Shown one piece after another: positions 37,283 through 44,639 of a stretch of DNA of 64,000 nucleotides. Numbering within the stretch: the first letter of the stretch is position 1; every line of letters starts with the position of its first letter. Location: assembly GCF_027111295.1 (NCBI RefSeq), contig NZ_CP114287.1, positions 5,022,001 through 5,086,000 on the forward strand, in the 5' to 3' direction. This stretch comes from Flavobacterium gelatinilyticum. GTDB lineage: Bacteria; Bacteroidota; Bacteroidia; Flavobacteriales; Flavobacteriaceae. The translations under genes were made by a program, and so were the position numbers. Below the pieces are notes generated by a model, which had not been told where the DNA came from, made no database searches, and saw only the letters and a list, made by a program, of their open reading frames with translations.

Positions 37283-37495
37283 GAGCCTTCGGCTCGGCTA
37301 ATATTGTAGAGCCGGATTTTAATCCGGTTTAGATGGAATCACAAGATAAAAAGAACCGTAGGTTCGATACATATTATGCGTTTATAACATGGAATCGTTC
37401 CGATGGAACTTTATATCTAATCGTACGATTCTACAACGGATTAAAATCCGTTGCTACAAAATGTTTCATTCCTACGGAATTAGATATTGTTAAAG
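37283..37495. repeat. Cluster of intergenic palindromic repeats
   Basis: Several short palindromes in a region of about 335 nt without a gene: GAGCCTTCGGCTC (37283-37295), a GCCGGATTTTAATCCGG hairpin near 37310, AACGGATTAAAATCCGTT (37435-37452), and a TTGCTACAAAATGTTTCATTCC segment. The GATTTTAATCCG core occurs on both sides. These look like interspersed extragenic palindromes of this genome. Confidence 0.65.
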
Positions 37496-37497
37496 TA

Positions 37498-38214
37498 TCA
37501 CTGATTTAAAAAATCTAAAGCCTCTTTTGTCAAGTTGCATTTTTTTTCCTGAAAGAATGCTAAACATTTTTTTAGTTCGAAATTATTGTTTGTATTTCCA
37601 ACAAAAGTATATTTAGAATCTATTTTTGTAATTTCAATGTTAGTGGTCTTGTGCGCCAAATAGATGTCTATTTTTTCAATATTCTCATAGTAATCAGTTT
37701 TGCTTAAAAAACTGCCTCTATGTTCAAAAGATTCTTCTTTTAAAATTAATTTCGGATTGAAATTGTTGGTTGCCCAAACGAATGGGAGTTTCATATTTTT
37801 TAAACCTACGAAGCCAGCGATTAATTTTACATCAATATCTTTTCTATTGATATGTATAATAATAGGATTTCGGCCATCTAAGTCTCTTTTTGAACGACCA
37901 AATATGCCAATTTCACTTTCATTTAAAGTTGCAGCATTTGTTTCTGACGGGTGAACATAGGTATACATTCCGTAATAATGTCCTGATATCGACCATCCTT
38001 CGGCTTTTTTAAGTGTTGTAACTCCGAAATCACCAGCAGGAGATCCTATATAGACAGGGCCATATTCAGACATAATTTCAATAGCTTCTTTTCTTAGATC
38101 TTCAATCTTATCAGTATTGTTAAAAACGATGTAACTGCCATTTTGAAATAAAACCCAATCCTGAAATTTTGGATTAATAGCAAGTTTTACATTTTCAATT
38201 AAAGTTTGATTCAT
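37498..38214 (-). CDS. Conserved-looking hypothetical protein
   Basis: A soluble protein of 238 residues with no signal peptide or membrane helix. It opens with a helix-rich MNQTLIENVKLAINPKFQDW, followed by mixed alpha/beta segments including EYGPVYIGSPAGDFGV and WSISGHYYGMYTYVHPSE. I do not recognise the family. Its ATG lies 165 nt from the divergent pyrR. The frame is long and the composition is like the neighbours, so it is very probably a real gene. Confidence 0.7.
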   Translation of the reverse strand: MNQTLIENVKLAINPKFQDWVLFQNGSYIVFNNTDKIEDLRKEAIEIMSEYGPVYIGSPAGDFGVTTLKKAEGWSISGHYYGMYTYVHPSETNAATLNESEIGIFGRSKRDLDGRNPIIIHINRKDIDVKLIAGFVGLKNMKLPFVWATNNFNPKLILKEESFEHRGSFLSKTDYYENIEKIDIYLAHKTTNIEITKIDSKYTFVGNTNNNFELKKCLAFFQEKKCNLTKEALDFLNQ

Positions 38215-38347
38215 CTATTATTTTGTATTGAAACTTATGAAATAAAAATATTTAAAATACGAAAATATATTATAAAAGGACAAGTAAAATATAAAAGACA
38301 AAAAATATTTCCTTTCTCAACACCCCAACAAATAAAATCAGATTCCG

Positions 38348-38355
38348 TATATTTG
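38348..38355 (+). promoter_or_regulatory. Predicted -7 box of pyrR
   Basis: TATATTTG fits TAnnTTTG. The start would be near 38361, which lies downstream of the first in-frame codon at 38206 and so supports the ATG at 38380 as the true pyrR start. No clear -33 box was found. Confidence 0.5.
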
Positions 38356-38379
38356 CCCGATCAATCATTACAATTAATT

Positions 38380-38919
38380 ATGAGCCAGAAAGTATTACTT
38401 AATTCAAAAGAAGTTACTATCATACTTCACCGTTTGGCTTGTCAGTTAATCGAAAAACATCTTGATTTTTCAAATACTATTTTAGTGGGAATTCAGCCAA
38501 GAGGCGTTTTTTTAGCTGAACGTTTAAAACAAATATTAGAAAACGAATACCAGGTTCCTGAAATTTCTTTGGGATATTTGGATATCACTTTTTTTAGAGA
38601 TGATTTTCGTCGAACCGAAAAACCTCTTGAAGCCAATAAAACTCAAATCAATTTTATAGTCGAAGACAAAAAAGTCATTTTTATCGATGATGTTTTGTTT
38701 ACCGGCCGAAGCATTCGTTCTGCCTTAACTGCCATTCAATCTTTCGGAAGACCTTCAGAAATCGAATTGTTAGTTTTAATCGACAGACGTTTCAGCCGTC
38801 ATTTACCAATTCAGCCCGATTATCGTGGTCGTCAGGTAGATGCTATTAATGGCGAAAAAGTAATTGTAAGCTGGAAAGAAAATGATGGTGAAGATGTTGT
38901 TCACTTGGTGACAAATTAG
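38380..38919 (+). CDS. pyrR: Bifunctional pyrimidine regulator / uracil phosphoribosyltransferase PyrR
   Basis: A protein of 179 residues from the ATG at 38380, the usual PyrR length. The PRPP-binding motif is VIFIDDVLFTGRSIRSAL (about 100-117), and LVGIQPRGVFLAERL is an early conserved block. PyrR binds pyr mRNA in response to UMP and also makes UMP. It lies upstream of pyrB with one unrelated gene between. Confidence 0.9.
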   Translation: MSQKVLLNSKEVTIILHRLACQLIEKHLDFSNTILVGIQPRGVFLAERLKQILENEYQVPEISLGYLDITFFRDDFRRTEKPLEANKTQINFIVEDKKVIFIDDVLFTGRSIRSALTAIQSFGRPSEIELLVLIDRRFSRHLPIQPDYRGRQVDAINGEKVIVSWKENDGEDVVHLVTN

Positions 38920-38923
38920 TTTA

Positions 38924-38990
38924 ATCGGTTAACCGGTTAATTGTTTAATCGGGAAAACGACAATTAAACAATTAAACAAAATAATGATTA
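38924..38990. repeat. AATTAAAC/GTTTAATC direct and inverted repeats
   Basis: GTTTAATCGG occurs twice and AATTAAAC twice, with the palindrome CGGTTAACCG at the left. It fills the gap between pyrR and the next gene and could form a hairpin. No promoter was seen in it. Confidence 0.45.
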
Positions 38991-39001
38991 AACAATAAAG
39001 A

Positions 39002-39643
39002 ATGACAGAGAACGAAGAGTTTATTTACGAGTCAATTTTTAATCAGGTAAGAATGGGGTTTCTTTCTATTGATGATATCAAGGATAACATCATGGAAGAG
39101 ATCGAAGACAACGAATTTGAAGATGAAATTTCTGAAGCCTGGGCTTTTGAAAAAATCGATGAAGAATACCAAAAGTTACTTGAAGAAAGTAAAAATTGGG
39201 AAAACCCGACAGATACTGAAAAGCTTATAAAAGCGTTTAATGAATTATGCGATCAGAACATCATTGCGCTTCATAATGCAGGATATACTACAAGTGATGG
39301 CGAATACGAAGTCGTTGAGGTTGAAAGAGAACTTCGGGATAACGGAGTTGAATCTGATGGTTACTGCTTTTATCACGAACAAGATTTGGCTAGAGCTGTA
39401 CTTAAGGATGATCCGAGTTTGTATATCGCTTTTCAAAAAGTAGATAATTCAGATGAAGAAACTACAATAAGCATAGGAAACAAAGTAGCAGAAGTTCTTA
39501 AAAATAACGGATTTGAATTAAACTGGGACGGATCTGCAAGAAGGAAAATCGAAATTCCGGGTTTCAGATGGCAGCAGATTTATGATGAGAACGGAAGAGA
39601 TCTGCAGGATTACGGCCAAGTGATAGACAGAATGATCCAATAG
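39002..39643 (+). CDS. DUF6891-like protein
   Basis: An acidic soluble protein of 213 residues. The N-terminal half is helical and very rich in Glu and Asp. The C-terminal half contains the conserved CDQNIIALHNAGYTTSDGEY and CFYHEQDLARAV blocks that I associate with DUF6891. The last part (about 155-200) is GFELNWDGSARRKIEIPGF. Function unknown. It sits between pyrR and pyrB. Confidence 0.65.
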   Translation: MTENEEFIYESIFNQVRMGFLSIDDIKDNIMEEIEDNEFEDEISEAWAFEKIDEEYQKLLEESKNWENPTDTEKLIKAFNELCDQNIIALHNAGYTTSDGEYEVVEVERELRDNGVESDGYCFYHEQDLARAVLKDDPSLYIAFQKVDNSDEETTISIGNKVAEVLKNNGFELNWDGSARRKIEIPGFRWQQIYDENGRDLQDYGQVIDRMIQ

Positions 39644-39723
39644 AGCCGCTGCTCTTTAAAGAAGCATTGAATGCCGACTATTTCGTCATTCAGAATTTGA
39701 CCAATAATATTAAAGAAACAAAA

Positions 39724-40650
39724 ATGAAAGAATTAAGCGTAAATCATTTATTAGGAATAAAATATATCAATGAAAATGATATTAACCTGATTTTTGAAAC
39801 GGCAGATCATTTTAAAGAAGTCATTAACAGGCCGATTAAAAAAGTTCCTTCATTACGAGATATAACCATTGCCAATATTTTCTTCGAAAACAGTACCAGA
39901 ACCAAACTCTCTTTCGAATTAGCGCAGAAACGTTTATCTGCTGATGTTATCAGTTTTTCTGCAGCTCAGTCATCGGTTAAAAAAGGAGAGACTCTTATTG
40001 ATACTGTAAATAATATCCTTTCGATGAAAGTTGATATGGTTGTAATGCGCCACTCCAATCCCGGAGCGGCTTATTTTTTATCCAAAAATGTCAAAGCGAG
40101 TATCGTAAATGCGGGTGACGGAGCACACGAACATCCAACTCAGGCTTTATTAGACAGTTATTCCATCAGAGAAAAACTAGGCGATGTAGCCGGAAAAAAA
40201 GTGGTGATTGTAGGTGATATTCTGCATTCGAGAGTAGCTTTATCAAACATATATGCTTTACAGATGCAGGGCGCTGAGGTAAAAGTCTGCGGGCCAAAAA
40301 CACTGATTCCAAGATATATCGAATCTTTGGGAGTTACGGTTGAACCAAATCTTCGTAAAGCTTTAGAATGGTGTGATGTTGCCAATATGCTTCGTGTACA
40401 AAACGAACGTATGGATGTGAATTTCTTCCCATCTACCCGTGAGTATGCACAGCAATACGGAGTTGATAAACCACTTTTGGATTCTTTAGGAAAAGAAATC
40501 GTAATCATGCACCCGGGACCAATCAACAGAGGAGTAGAAATTACTTCTGAAGTGGCTGATTCTGATCATTCTGTGATTTTAAACCAGGTGGAGAATGGTG
40601 TAGCGATCAGGATGGCGGTTATTTACCTTTTGGCTTCGAAAATACAGTAG
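39724..40650 (+). CDS. pyrB: Aspartate carbamoyltransferase catalytic subunit PyrB
   Basis: A protein of 308 residues from the ATG at 39724, which matches PyrB length; the in-frame ATG at 39667 adds 19 non-conserved residues. The carbamoyl-phosphate motif is ENSTRTKLSFELAQKRL, and EHPTQALLDSYSI the HPTQ block. It makes carbamoyl aspartate in pyrimidine synthesis. No PyrI regulatory subunit is seen nearby. It follows pyrR and DUF6891. Confidence 0.94.
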   Translation: MKELSVNHLLGIKYINENDINLIFETADHFKEVINRPIKKVPSLRDITIANIFFENSTRTKLSFELAQKRLSADVISFSAAQSSVKKGETLIDTVNNILSMKVDMVVMRHSNPGAAYFLSKNVKASIVNAGDGAHEHPTQALLDSYSIREKLGDVAGKKVVIVGDILHSRVALSNIYALQMQGAEVKVCGPKTLIPRYIESLGVTVEPNLRKALEWCDVANMLRVQNERMDVNFFPSTREYAQQYGVDKPLLDSLGKEIVIMHPGPINRGVEITSEVADSDHSVILNQVENGVAIRMAVIYLLASKIQ

Positions 40651-40660
40651 GTTTTATTTT

Positions 40661-40860
40661 GTTTCAAGTTTAATGTTTCAAGTTGCTTTACGTTTGTCAT
40701 TTCGACCGAAGGGAGAAATCACACTCGTAAATCGACAAAGATTGATTCTTACTTTGCTGAGTTTCTCCTTTCAGTCGAAATGACCAAATAGCTTCAAACA
40801 AATATTGAAGGCAAAGTAAAAACCTGAAACTTGAAACTTCAAACCTGAAACAAAAAGAAA
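40661..40860. repeat. Intergenic inverted repeat and GAAACTT-type repeats
   Basis: GTCATTTCGAC (40696-40706) and GTCGAAATGAC (40774-40784) are exact inverted arms, extended inward by imperfect GGGAGAAA/TTTCTCC pairing, loop about 40 nt. Copies of TTTCAAGTTTAA and CTGAAACTTGAAACTT flank it. The same repeat family is at 22829-22911. Confidence 0.65.
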
Positions 40861-40875
40861 AAAAACTTCGTACCT

Positions 40876-40883
40876 TAGCTTTG
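40876..40883 (+). promoter_or_regulatory. Predicted -7 box for the 110-residue protein and rnz
   Basis: TAGCTTTG fits TAnnTTTG and gives a start near 40890, 31 nt before the ATG at 40921. No -33 box was seen at good spacing. Confidence 0.4.
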
Positions 40884-40920
40884 AGAAAATCAATTTTTAT
40901 ACAGCCCCACAAATTTAAAA

Positions 40921-41253
40921 ATGAAAGTAGATCAAAAAGGACATACCGTTACAATAAAAGACACACAGGGTAATTTAAATGACTTTGCAGAAAAAGTAAC
41001 ACAGCAATTTAAAACCTTTGAAAAACATAATGTTATAATCGATTTGTTGTCAAACTCTGAAGTATCGGAAAATGATTTGAAAATTTTTTTACCGCTTGTT
41101 AAGCTTCAGAAAAAAGCAAAAAAATCGTTTGTAATTGCAGCTTCAGATCTTGATTTTAACGCTGTTTCTGATAAATTAGTTGTTGTGCCTTCTCTTTTAG
41201 AAGCCCACGATATTATCGAAATGGAAGAGATTGAAAGAGACCTCGGATTCTAA
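40921..41253 (+). CDS. STAS-like small protein upstream of rnz
   Basis: A protein of 110 residues with beta-alpha units: VTIKDTQGNLNDFAEKVTQQF, NVIIDLLSNSEVSEND, KSFVIAASDLDFNAVSD, then ALLEAHDIIEMEEIERDLGF at the end. The layout recalls STAS or anti-sigma-antagonist folds. Homologues are often called ribonuclease Z through proximity to rnz, which the sequence does not support: no metallo-beta-lactamase motif is present. Function unknown. Confidence 0.65.
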   Translation: MKVDQKGHTVTIKDTQGNLNDFAEKVTQQFKTFEKHNVIIDLLSNSEVSENDLKIFLPLVKLQKKAKKSFVIAASDLDFNAVSDKLVVVPSLLEAHDIIEMEEIERDLGF

Positions 41254-41312
41254 TTTTAGATTTCTGGATTTTAGATTTTAGATTTTTAATACTAAATCTA
41301 AAATGCGTGTTG

Positions 41313-41342
41313 ATCTAAAATCTGAATTCTAAAATCTAAAAT
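41313..41342 (+). repeat. 30-bp direct repeat, copy 1 (upstream of rnz)
   Basis: A 30-bp element built from TCTAAAATCT units, starting ATCTAAAATCTGAATTC. An identical copy lies at 42289-42318 on the other side of rnz. Further imperfect TTTTAGATTT units fill 41260-41300. Confidence 0.8.
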
Positions 41343-41348
41343 TAGTAA

Positions 41349-42257
41349 ATGAAATTAACAATACTCGGCTGTTACGCCGCAACTCCCAGAACACTTACCA
41401 ACCCGACTGCACAGGTTTTAGAGATTAAAAACCAGTTATTTTTGATTGACTGCGGCGAAGGAACGCAGGTGCAGCTTCGAAAAAATAAGATTAAATTCTC
41501 AAAAATCAATCACATTTTTATATCCCATCTTCATGGAGATCATTTGTATGGATTGATAGGAACTATTTCGACTTTTTCTCTTTTAGGAAGAACCACCGAT
41601 CTGCATATCTACGGACCAAAAGGAATCAAAGAATTGATTCTGCTTCAATTAAAACTTACAGAATCGTGGACGACTTACGATTTGTTTTTTCATGAATTGG
41701 AATCGAAAGAAAGTGAAGTAATTTTTGAAGATAAAAAAGTTATTGTAAAGACGATTCCGCTAAAACATCGTGTGTATACAAACGGGTATCATTTTCAGGA
41801 AAAACCGGATACTCGAAAATTAAATATCGAGGCCGTTCAGCAATATGGTGTTCACGTAGCCTATTATCAAAAAATAAAAAACGGAAGCGATATCAAACTG
41901 GACGACGGCACTGTTGTCGAAAATAAAAAGCTTACTTTCGACCCCATACCGCCAAAAAGTTATGCCTTTTGCTCAGACACGGTTTACAACGAAGAAATAA
42001 TCCCTGTTATTGAGAATACAGATGTTTTGTATCATGAATCTACCTTTTTGGAATCAGAAGCAAAACTGGCTGAAAAAACACTGCATTCTACAGCAAAAGA
42101 AGCTGCAAGGATTGCCTTAAAAGCCAATGTAAAAGAATTAATTTTAGGGCATTATTCGACAAGATATGATGGTTTGGAACGCTTTAAAGAAGAAGCAGAG
42201 GAAATTTTTCCAAAAGTGCTTTTAGCAGATGACGGAGTTTCTTTTGAATGGCAGTAG
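41349..42257 (+). CDS. rnz: Ribonuclease Z
   Basis: A metallo-beta-lactamase RNase of 302 residues that cuts tRNA precursors 3' of the discriminator. The zinc motif is HLHGDH (ISHLHGDHLYGL, near residue 62), GCYAATP at the N-terminus, and FCSDTVYNEEI and LGHYSTRY with later metal ligands; all are RNase Z features. It lies 95 nt after the 110-residue protein. Both flanks carry the same 30-bp repeat. Confidence 0.95.
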   Translation: MKLTILGCYAATPRTLTNPTAQVLEIKNQLFLIDCGEGTQVQLRKNKIKFSKINHIFISHLHGDHLYGLIGTISTFSLLGRTTDLHIYGPKGIKELILLQLKLTESWTTYDLFFHELESKESEVIFEDKKVIVKTIPLKHRVYTNGYHFQEKPDTRKLNIEAVQQYGVHVAYYQKIKNGSDIKLDDGTVVENKKLTFDPIPPKSYAFCSDTVYNEEIIPVIENTDVLYHESTFLESEAKLAEKTLHSTAKEAARIALKANVKELILGHYSTRYDGLERFKEEAEEIFPKVLLADDGVSFEWQ

Positions 42258-42288
42258 TTATAAATTATGAGTTCACGATCGCAGGATA

Positions 42289-42318
42289 ATCTAAAATCTG
42301 AATTCTAAAATCTAAAAT
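42289..42318 (+). repeat. 30-bp direct repeat, copy 2 (downstream of rnz)
   Basis: Identical to 41313-41342. It lies just before pdxH, so both copies occupy the same position relative to the following gene. Confidence 0.8.
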
Positions 42319-42326
42319 AAAAAAAG

Positions 42327-42971
42327 ATGAACGATTTAAGTAATTATAGAAAATCTTACGAAAAAAGTGAGTTATTAGAAACCAATCTTCCCGAAGATCC
42401 AATTAACCTTTTTAAAAGATGGTTTCATGAAGCAGAAGATTTTGGCGGAAGCGGCGAAGTAAATGCCATGACAATTTCGACAATTGGTCTGGATGGTTTC
42501 CCAAAATCCCGAGTGGTACTGCTTAAGAAATTTTATGAGGAAGGCTTTATATTTTATACCAATTACGATTCTGAAAAAGGAAAAGCGATAGAAGCCAATC
42601 CAAACGTCTGTTTGTCATTCTTCTGGCAGGAAATGGAACGTCAGGTAATCATAAAAGGAATTGCTCAAAAAACATCCGAAAATATTTCTGATGGTTATTT
42701 TGACACCCGCCCGGATGGAAGCAAATTAGGAGCAATCGCATCAAACCAAAGCGAAGTGATTCCGTCGAGAGAATTTCTTGAAGAAAAATTAAAAAAGGCA
42801 GAATCAGAATATCAGGGAAAAGATATTCCGCGTCCGGAAAATTGGGGCGGTTATATTGTAACGCCTCTGCAGGTTGAATTCTGGCAGGGAAGACCTAACA
42901 GGCTTCATGACAGAATTCGCTACACAGGCGAATCTGATTTTTCATGGAAGATAGAACGACTTTCTTCTTAA
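42327..42971 (+). CDS. pdxH: Pyridoxamine 5'-phosphate oxidase
   Basis: An FMN enzyme of 214 residues that makes pyridoxal phosphate. It shows PSRVVLLKKFYEEGFIFYTN-type core near residue 58, FWQEMERQVIIKGIA near 95, and the C-terminal VEFWQGRPNRLHDRIRY signature. Full length and complete. It lies in a short cluster with rnz but is unrelated to it in function. Confidence 0.95.
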   Translation: MNDLSNYRKSYEKSELLETNLPEDPINLFKRWFHEAEDFGGSGEVNAMTISTIGLDGFPKSRVVLLKKFYEEGFIFYTNYDSEKGKAIEANPNVCLSFFWQEMERQVIIKGIAQKTSENISDGYFDTRPDGSKLGAIASNQSEVIPSREFLEEKLKKAESEYQGKDIPRPENWGGYIVTPLQVEFWQGRPNRLHDRIRYTGESDFSWKIERLSS

Positions 42972-43138
42972 TTGTAAGATTTTTATATTTGTTAACAATT
43001 AAAAAGTGCATTTCATCGATTATTTTTGTAGTTTACCGGTAAAATAAATATGTTTGACATAAGAAATAAAGAGCAAGTGTCACATATAATTTAAAGAATT
43101 TGCCCCAACATCTACTTTAGACTTTTACAAAAATGATT

Positions 43139-43654
43139 ATGAAAAAGATTATGTGCGCTGTGGTGTTCATTGCGATGCTTGTCGCAATGAACTCCTGCTC
43201 TTCCGATAACGCGGAGGAAAAAGAAACAATTGTAAATAACAATCCGCCTGCTGATGGCGTTGTTACAACATATACCTACAACACTTCTGAGTTGGAAACC
43301 ATGAAGTTAATAAACGAATACCGCGTTAGTATTGGTTTAAAAGGATTACAAACCGTTAATCATCTCTCTTATAAAAGCGAAGAACATAACAAATACTTGA
43401 TTGCCAATAATAAAGGGATTAATCATGATAATTTTGATGCACGTTCAAAAAATATCATGACGCTTCTTGGCGCTCAAAAAGTAGGCGAGAATGTAGCTTA
43501 TAATTACAAAACCCCTCAGGCCGTTGTAAAAGGATGGCTGGAAAGTGAAGGGCATAGAGAAAATATTGAGGGCGATTATACTCACTTTGGCTTAGCAGTT
43601 ACTACTGATGCGGCCGGAAATAAATATTACACAAATATATTTGCGAAAATTTAA
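43139..43654 (+). CDS. CAP/SCP-domain lipoprotein
   Basis: A protein of 171 residues counting from the ATG at 43139; an in-frame ATG lies 6 nt upstream. The lipobox is A-M-N-S-C with Cys20. After a short linker the CAP domain (about 50-170) shows MKLINEYRVSIGL, the HDNFDARS block, GENVAYNY, and VKGWLESEGHRENIEG with YTHFGLAV. These are the CAP-fold motifs. It is anchored to a membrane facing the periplasm or outside. Function in bacteria is mostly unknown. Confidence 0.87.
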   Translation: MKKIMCAVVFIAMLVAMNSCSSDNAEEKETIVNNNPPADGVVTTYTYNTSELETMKLINEYRVSIGLKGLQTVNHLSYKSEEHNKYLIANNKGINHDNFDARSKNIMTLLGAQKVGENVAYNYKTPQAVVKGWLESEGHRENIEGDYTHFGLAVTTDAAGNKYYTNIFAKI

Positions 43655-44130
43655 AGATAGTACATTTGAACTGGTTGGTTAGTTTTGTCGCTGCATCTTC
43701 CTGAATTGCAGTGGCTTTTTGAAAAAAGCTGTCTTTAACGAGACAGCTTTTTTTATTGCTGTTTTTTTGAGGTTATTCTTAACCTGTAGGATCCCTTTCG
43801 GGTTTAAATTCCTGTCATTATACATCCTGAAGCGCTCCGTCTGTATGAGACTCCCATTACGAATTTATCCGGTTTATCAGCATCAAAATACAAAATATAC
43901 CAGGTTTGTAATCATGTCTTTGTACAGGTGCTGTATTGTACATCAAATTATGTAAAACCCGTTGCAGAGGTAAATACAACCGCAAAAAAGCAGAAACAGC
44001 GCTGATGTAAAGCTGTGTTTTTTATTAGTCAAAATTCCGATTAATTGTTAAGAGAAGTAAAAAATAGATAGGGATTAAAATAACTTTTGTAAATTAGAAA
44101 CTTAATAAAATTCGCAGCCTCAATTGTGAG
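43655..44130. other. Gene-poor region with terminator and possibly decayed coding sequence
   Basis: After the terminator at 43722-43753 the stretch to 44130 contains no good gene. On the minus strand a fragment near 43785-43915 reads FDADKPDKFVMGVSY before a stop, but the flanks have stops and shifts, so at most it is a decayed remnant. The plus-strand frame at 43719 starts inside the terminator stem and is not credible. Confidence 0.4.
43722..43753 (+). terminator. Terminator after the CAP lipoprotein
   Basis: Thirteen-bp stem AAAAAAGCTGTCT (43722-43734), 6-nt loop, AGACAGCTTTTTT (43741-43753), followed by T residues. Confidence 0.9.
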
Positions 44131-44148
44131 GTGTCAAACTTTCTGCTT

Positions 44149-44634
44149 ATGAAAAATTTAATATTGATACGTCATGCAAAATCAAGTTGGGAAGCGCCTC
44201 TAAAAGATTTCGACAGGCCATTAATGAAAAGAGGGATTTTGGATGCACATTCAGTTTCTGCTGTTATTTCAAAATACCTTCCTAAAACATATATCATTTG
44301 GAGCAGTACTGCGGCAAGGGCTGCAGAAACGGCTTTAATCTTTGCCCAGAATATTTCATATCCTTTAGAGAGTATTATTTTTAAAGATGAGCTGTATACT
44401 TTTGATGACAGACAACTTGAAAAGGTTATTAAATCATGTGATAATAGTTTAGAAAGCGTTATTCTTTTTGGACATAACGAGGCTATTACAAATTTTGTTA
44501 ATAAATTTGGAGATGTTTTTATCGATAATGTCCCAACCTCAGGCTTTGTTTCACTGCAATTTGAGTCAGACAGCTGGGACTCAATTCATAACGGTAAAAC
44601 ACATAAAACAATATTCCCCAAAGACTTAAAATAA
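44149..44634 (+). CDS. SixA-like histidine phosphatase
   Basis: A protein of 161 residues counting from the ATG at 44149; a GTG at 44131 adds six residues. The catalytic RHAKSSWE follows the first strand, and SSTAARAAETA and the late GHNEAITNF with the second His are conserved. SixA-type enzymes remove phosphate from histidine of phosphotransfer proteins. It lies 5 nt upstream of ppk in an apparent operon with ppk and ppx. Confidence 0.88.
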   Translation: MKNLILIRHAKSSWEAPLKDFDRPLMKRGILDAHSVSAVISKYLPKTYIIWSSTAARAAETALIFAQNISYPLESIIFKDELYTFDDRQLEKVIKSCDNSLESVILFGHNEAITNFVNKFGDVFIDNVPTSGFVSLQFESDSWDSIHNGKTHKTIFPKDLK

Positions 44635-44639
44635 ATAAA

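Noticed and set aside
38206..38379. N-terminal extension of PyrR
   Set aside because: The extra 58 residues are not PyrR-like, and the predicted -7 box at 38348 places the transcript start inside them.
40697..40912. Minus-strand 71-residue open frame
   Set aside because: It lies wholly within an intergenic inverted repeat and repeat-family sequence.
43719..43955. Plus-strand 78-residue open frame
   Set aside because: Its start lies inside the stem of the terminator 43722-43753 and it has no recognisable features.
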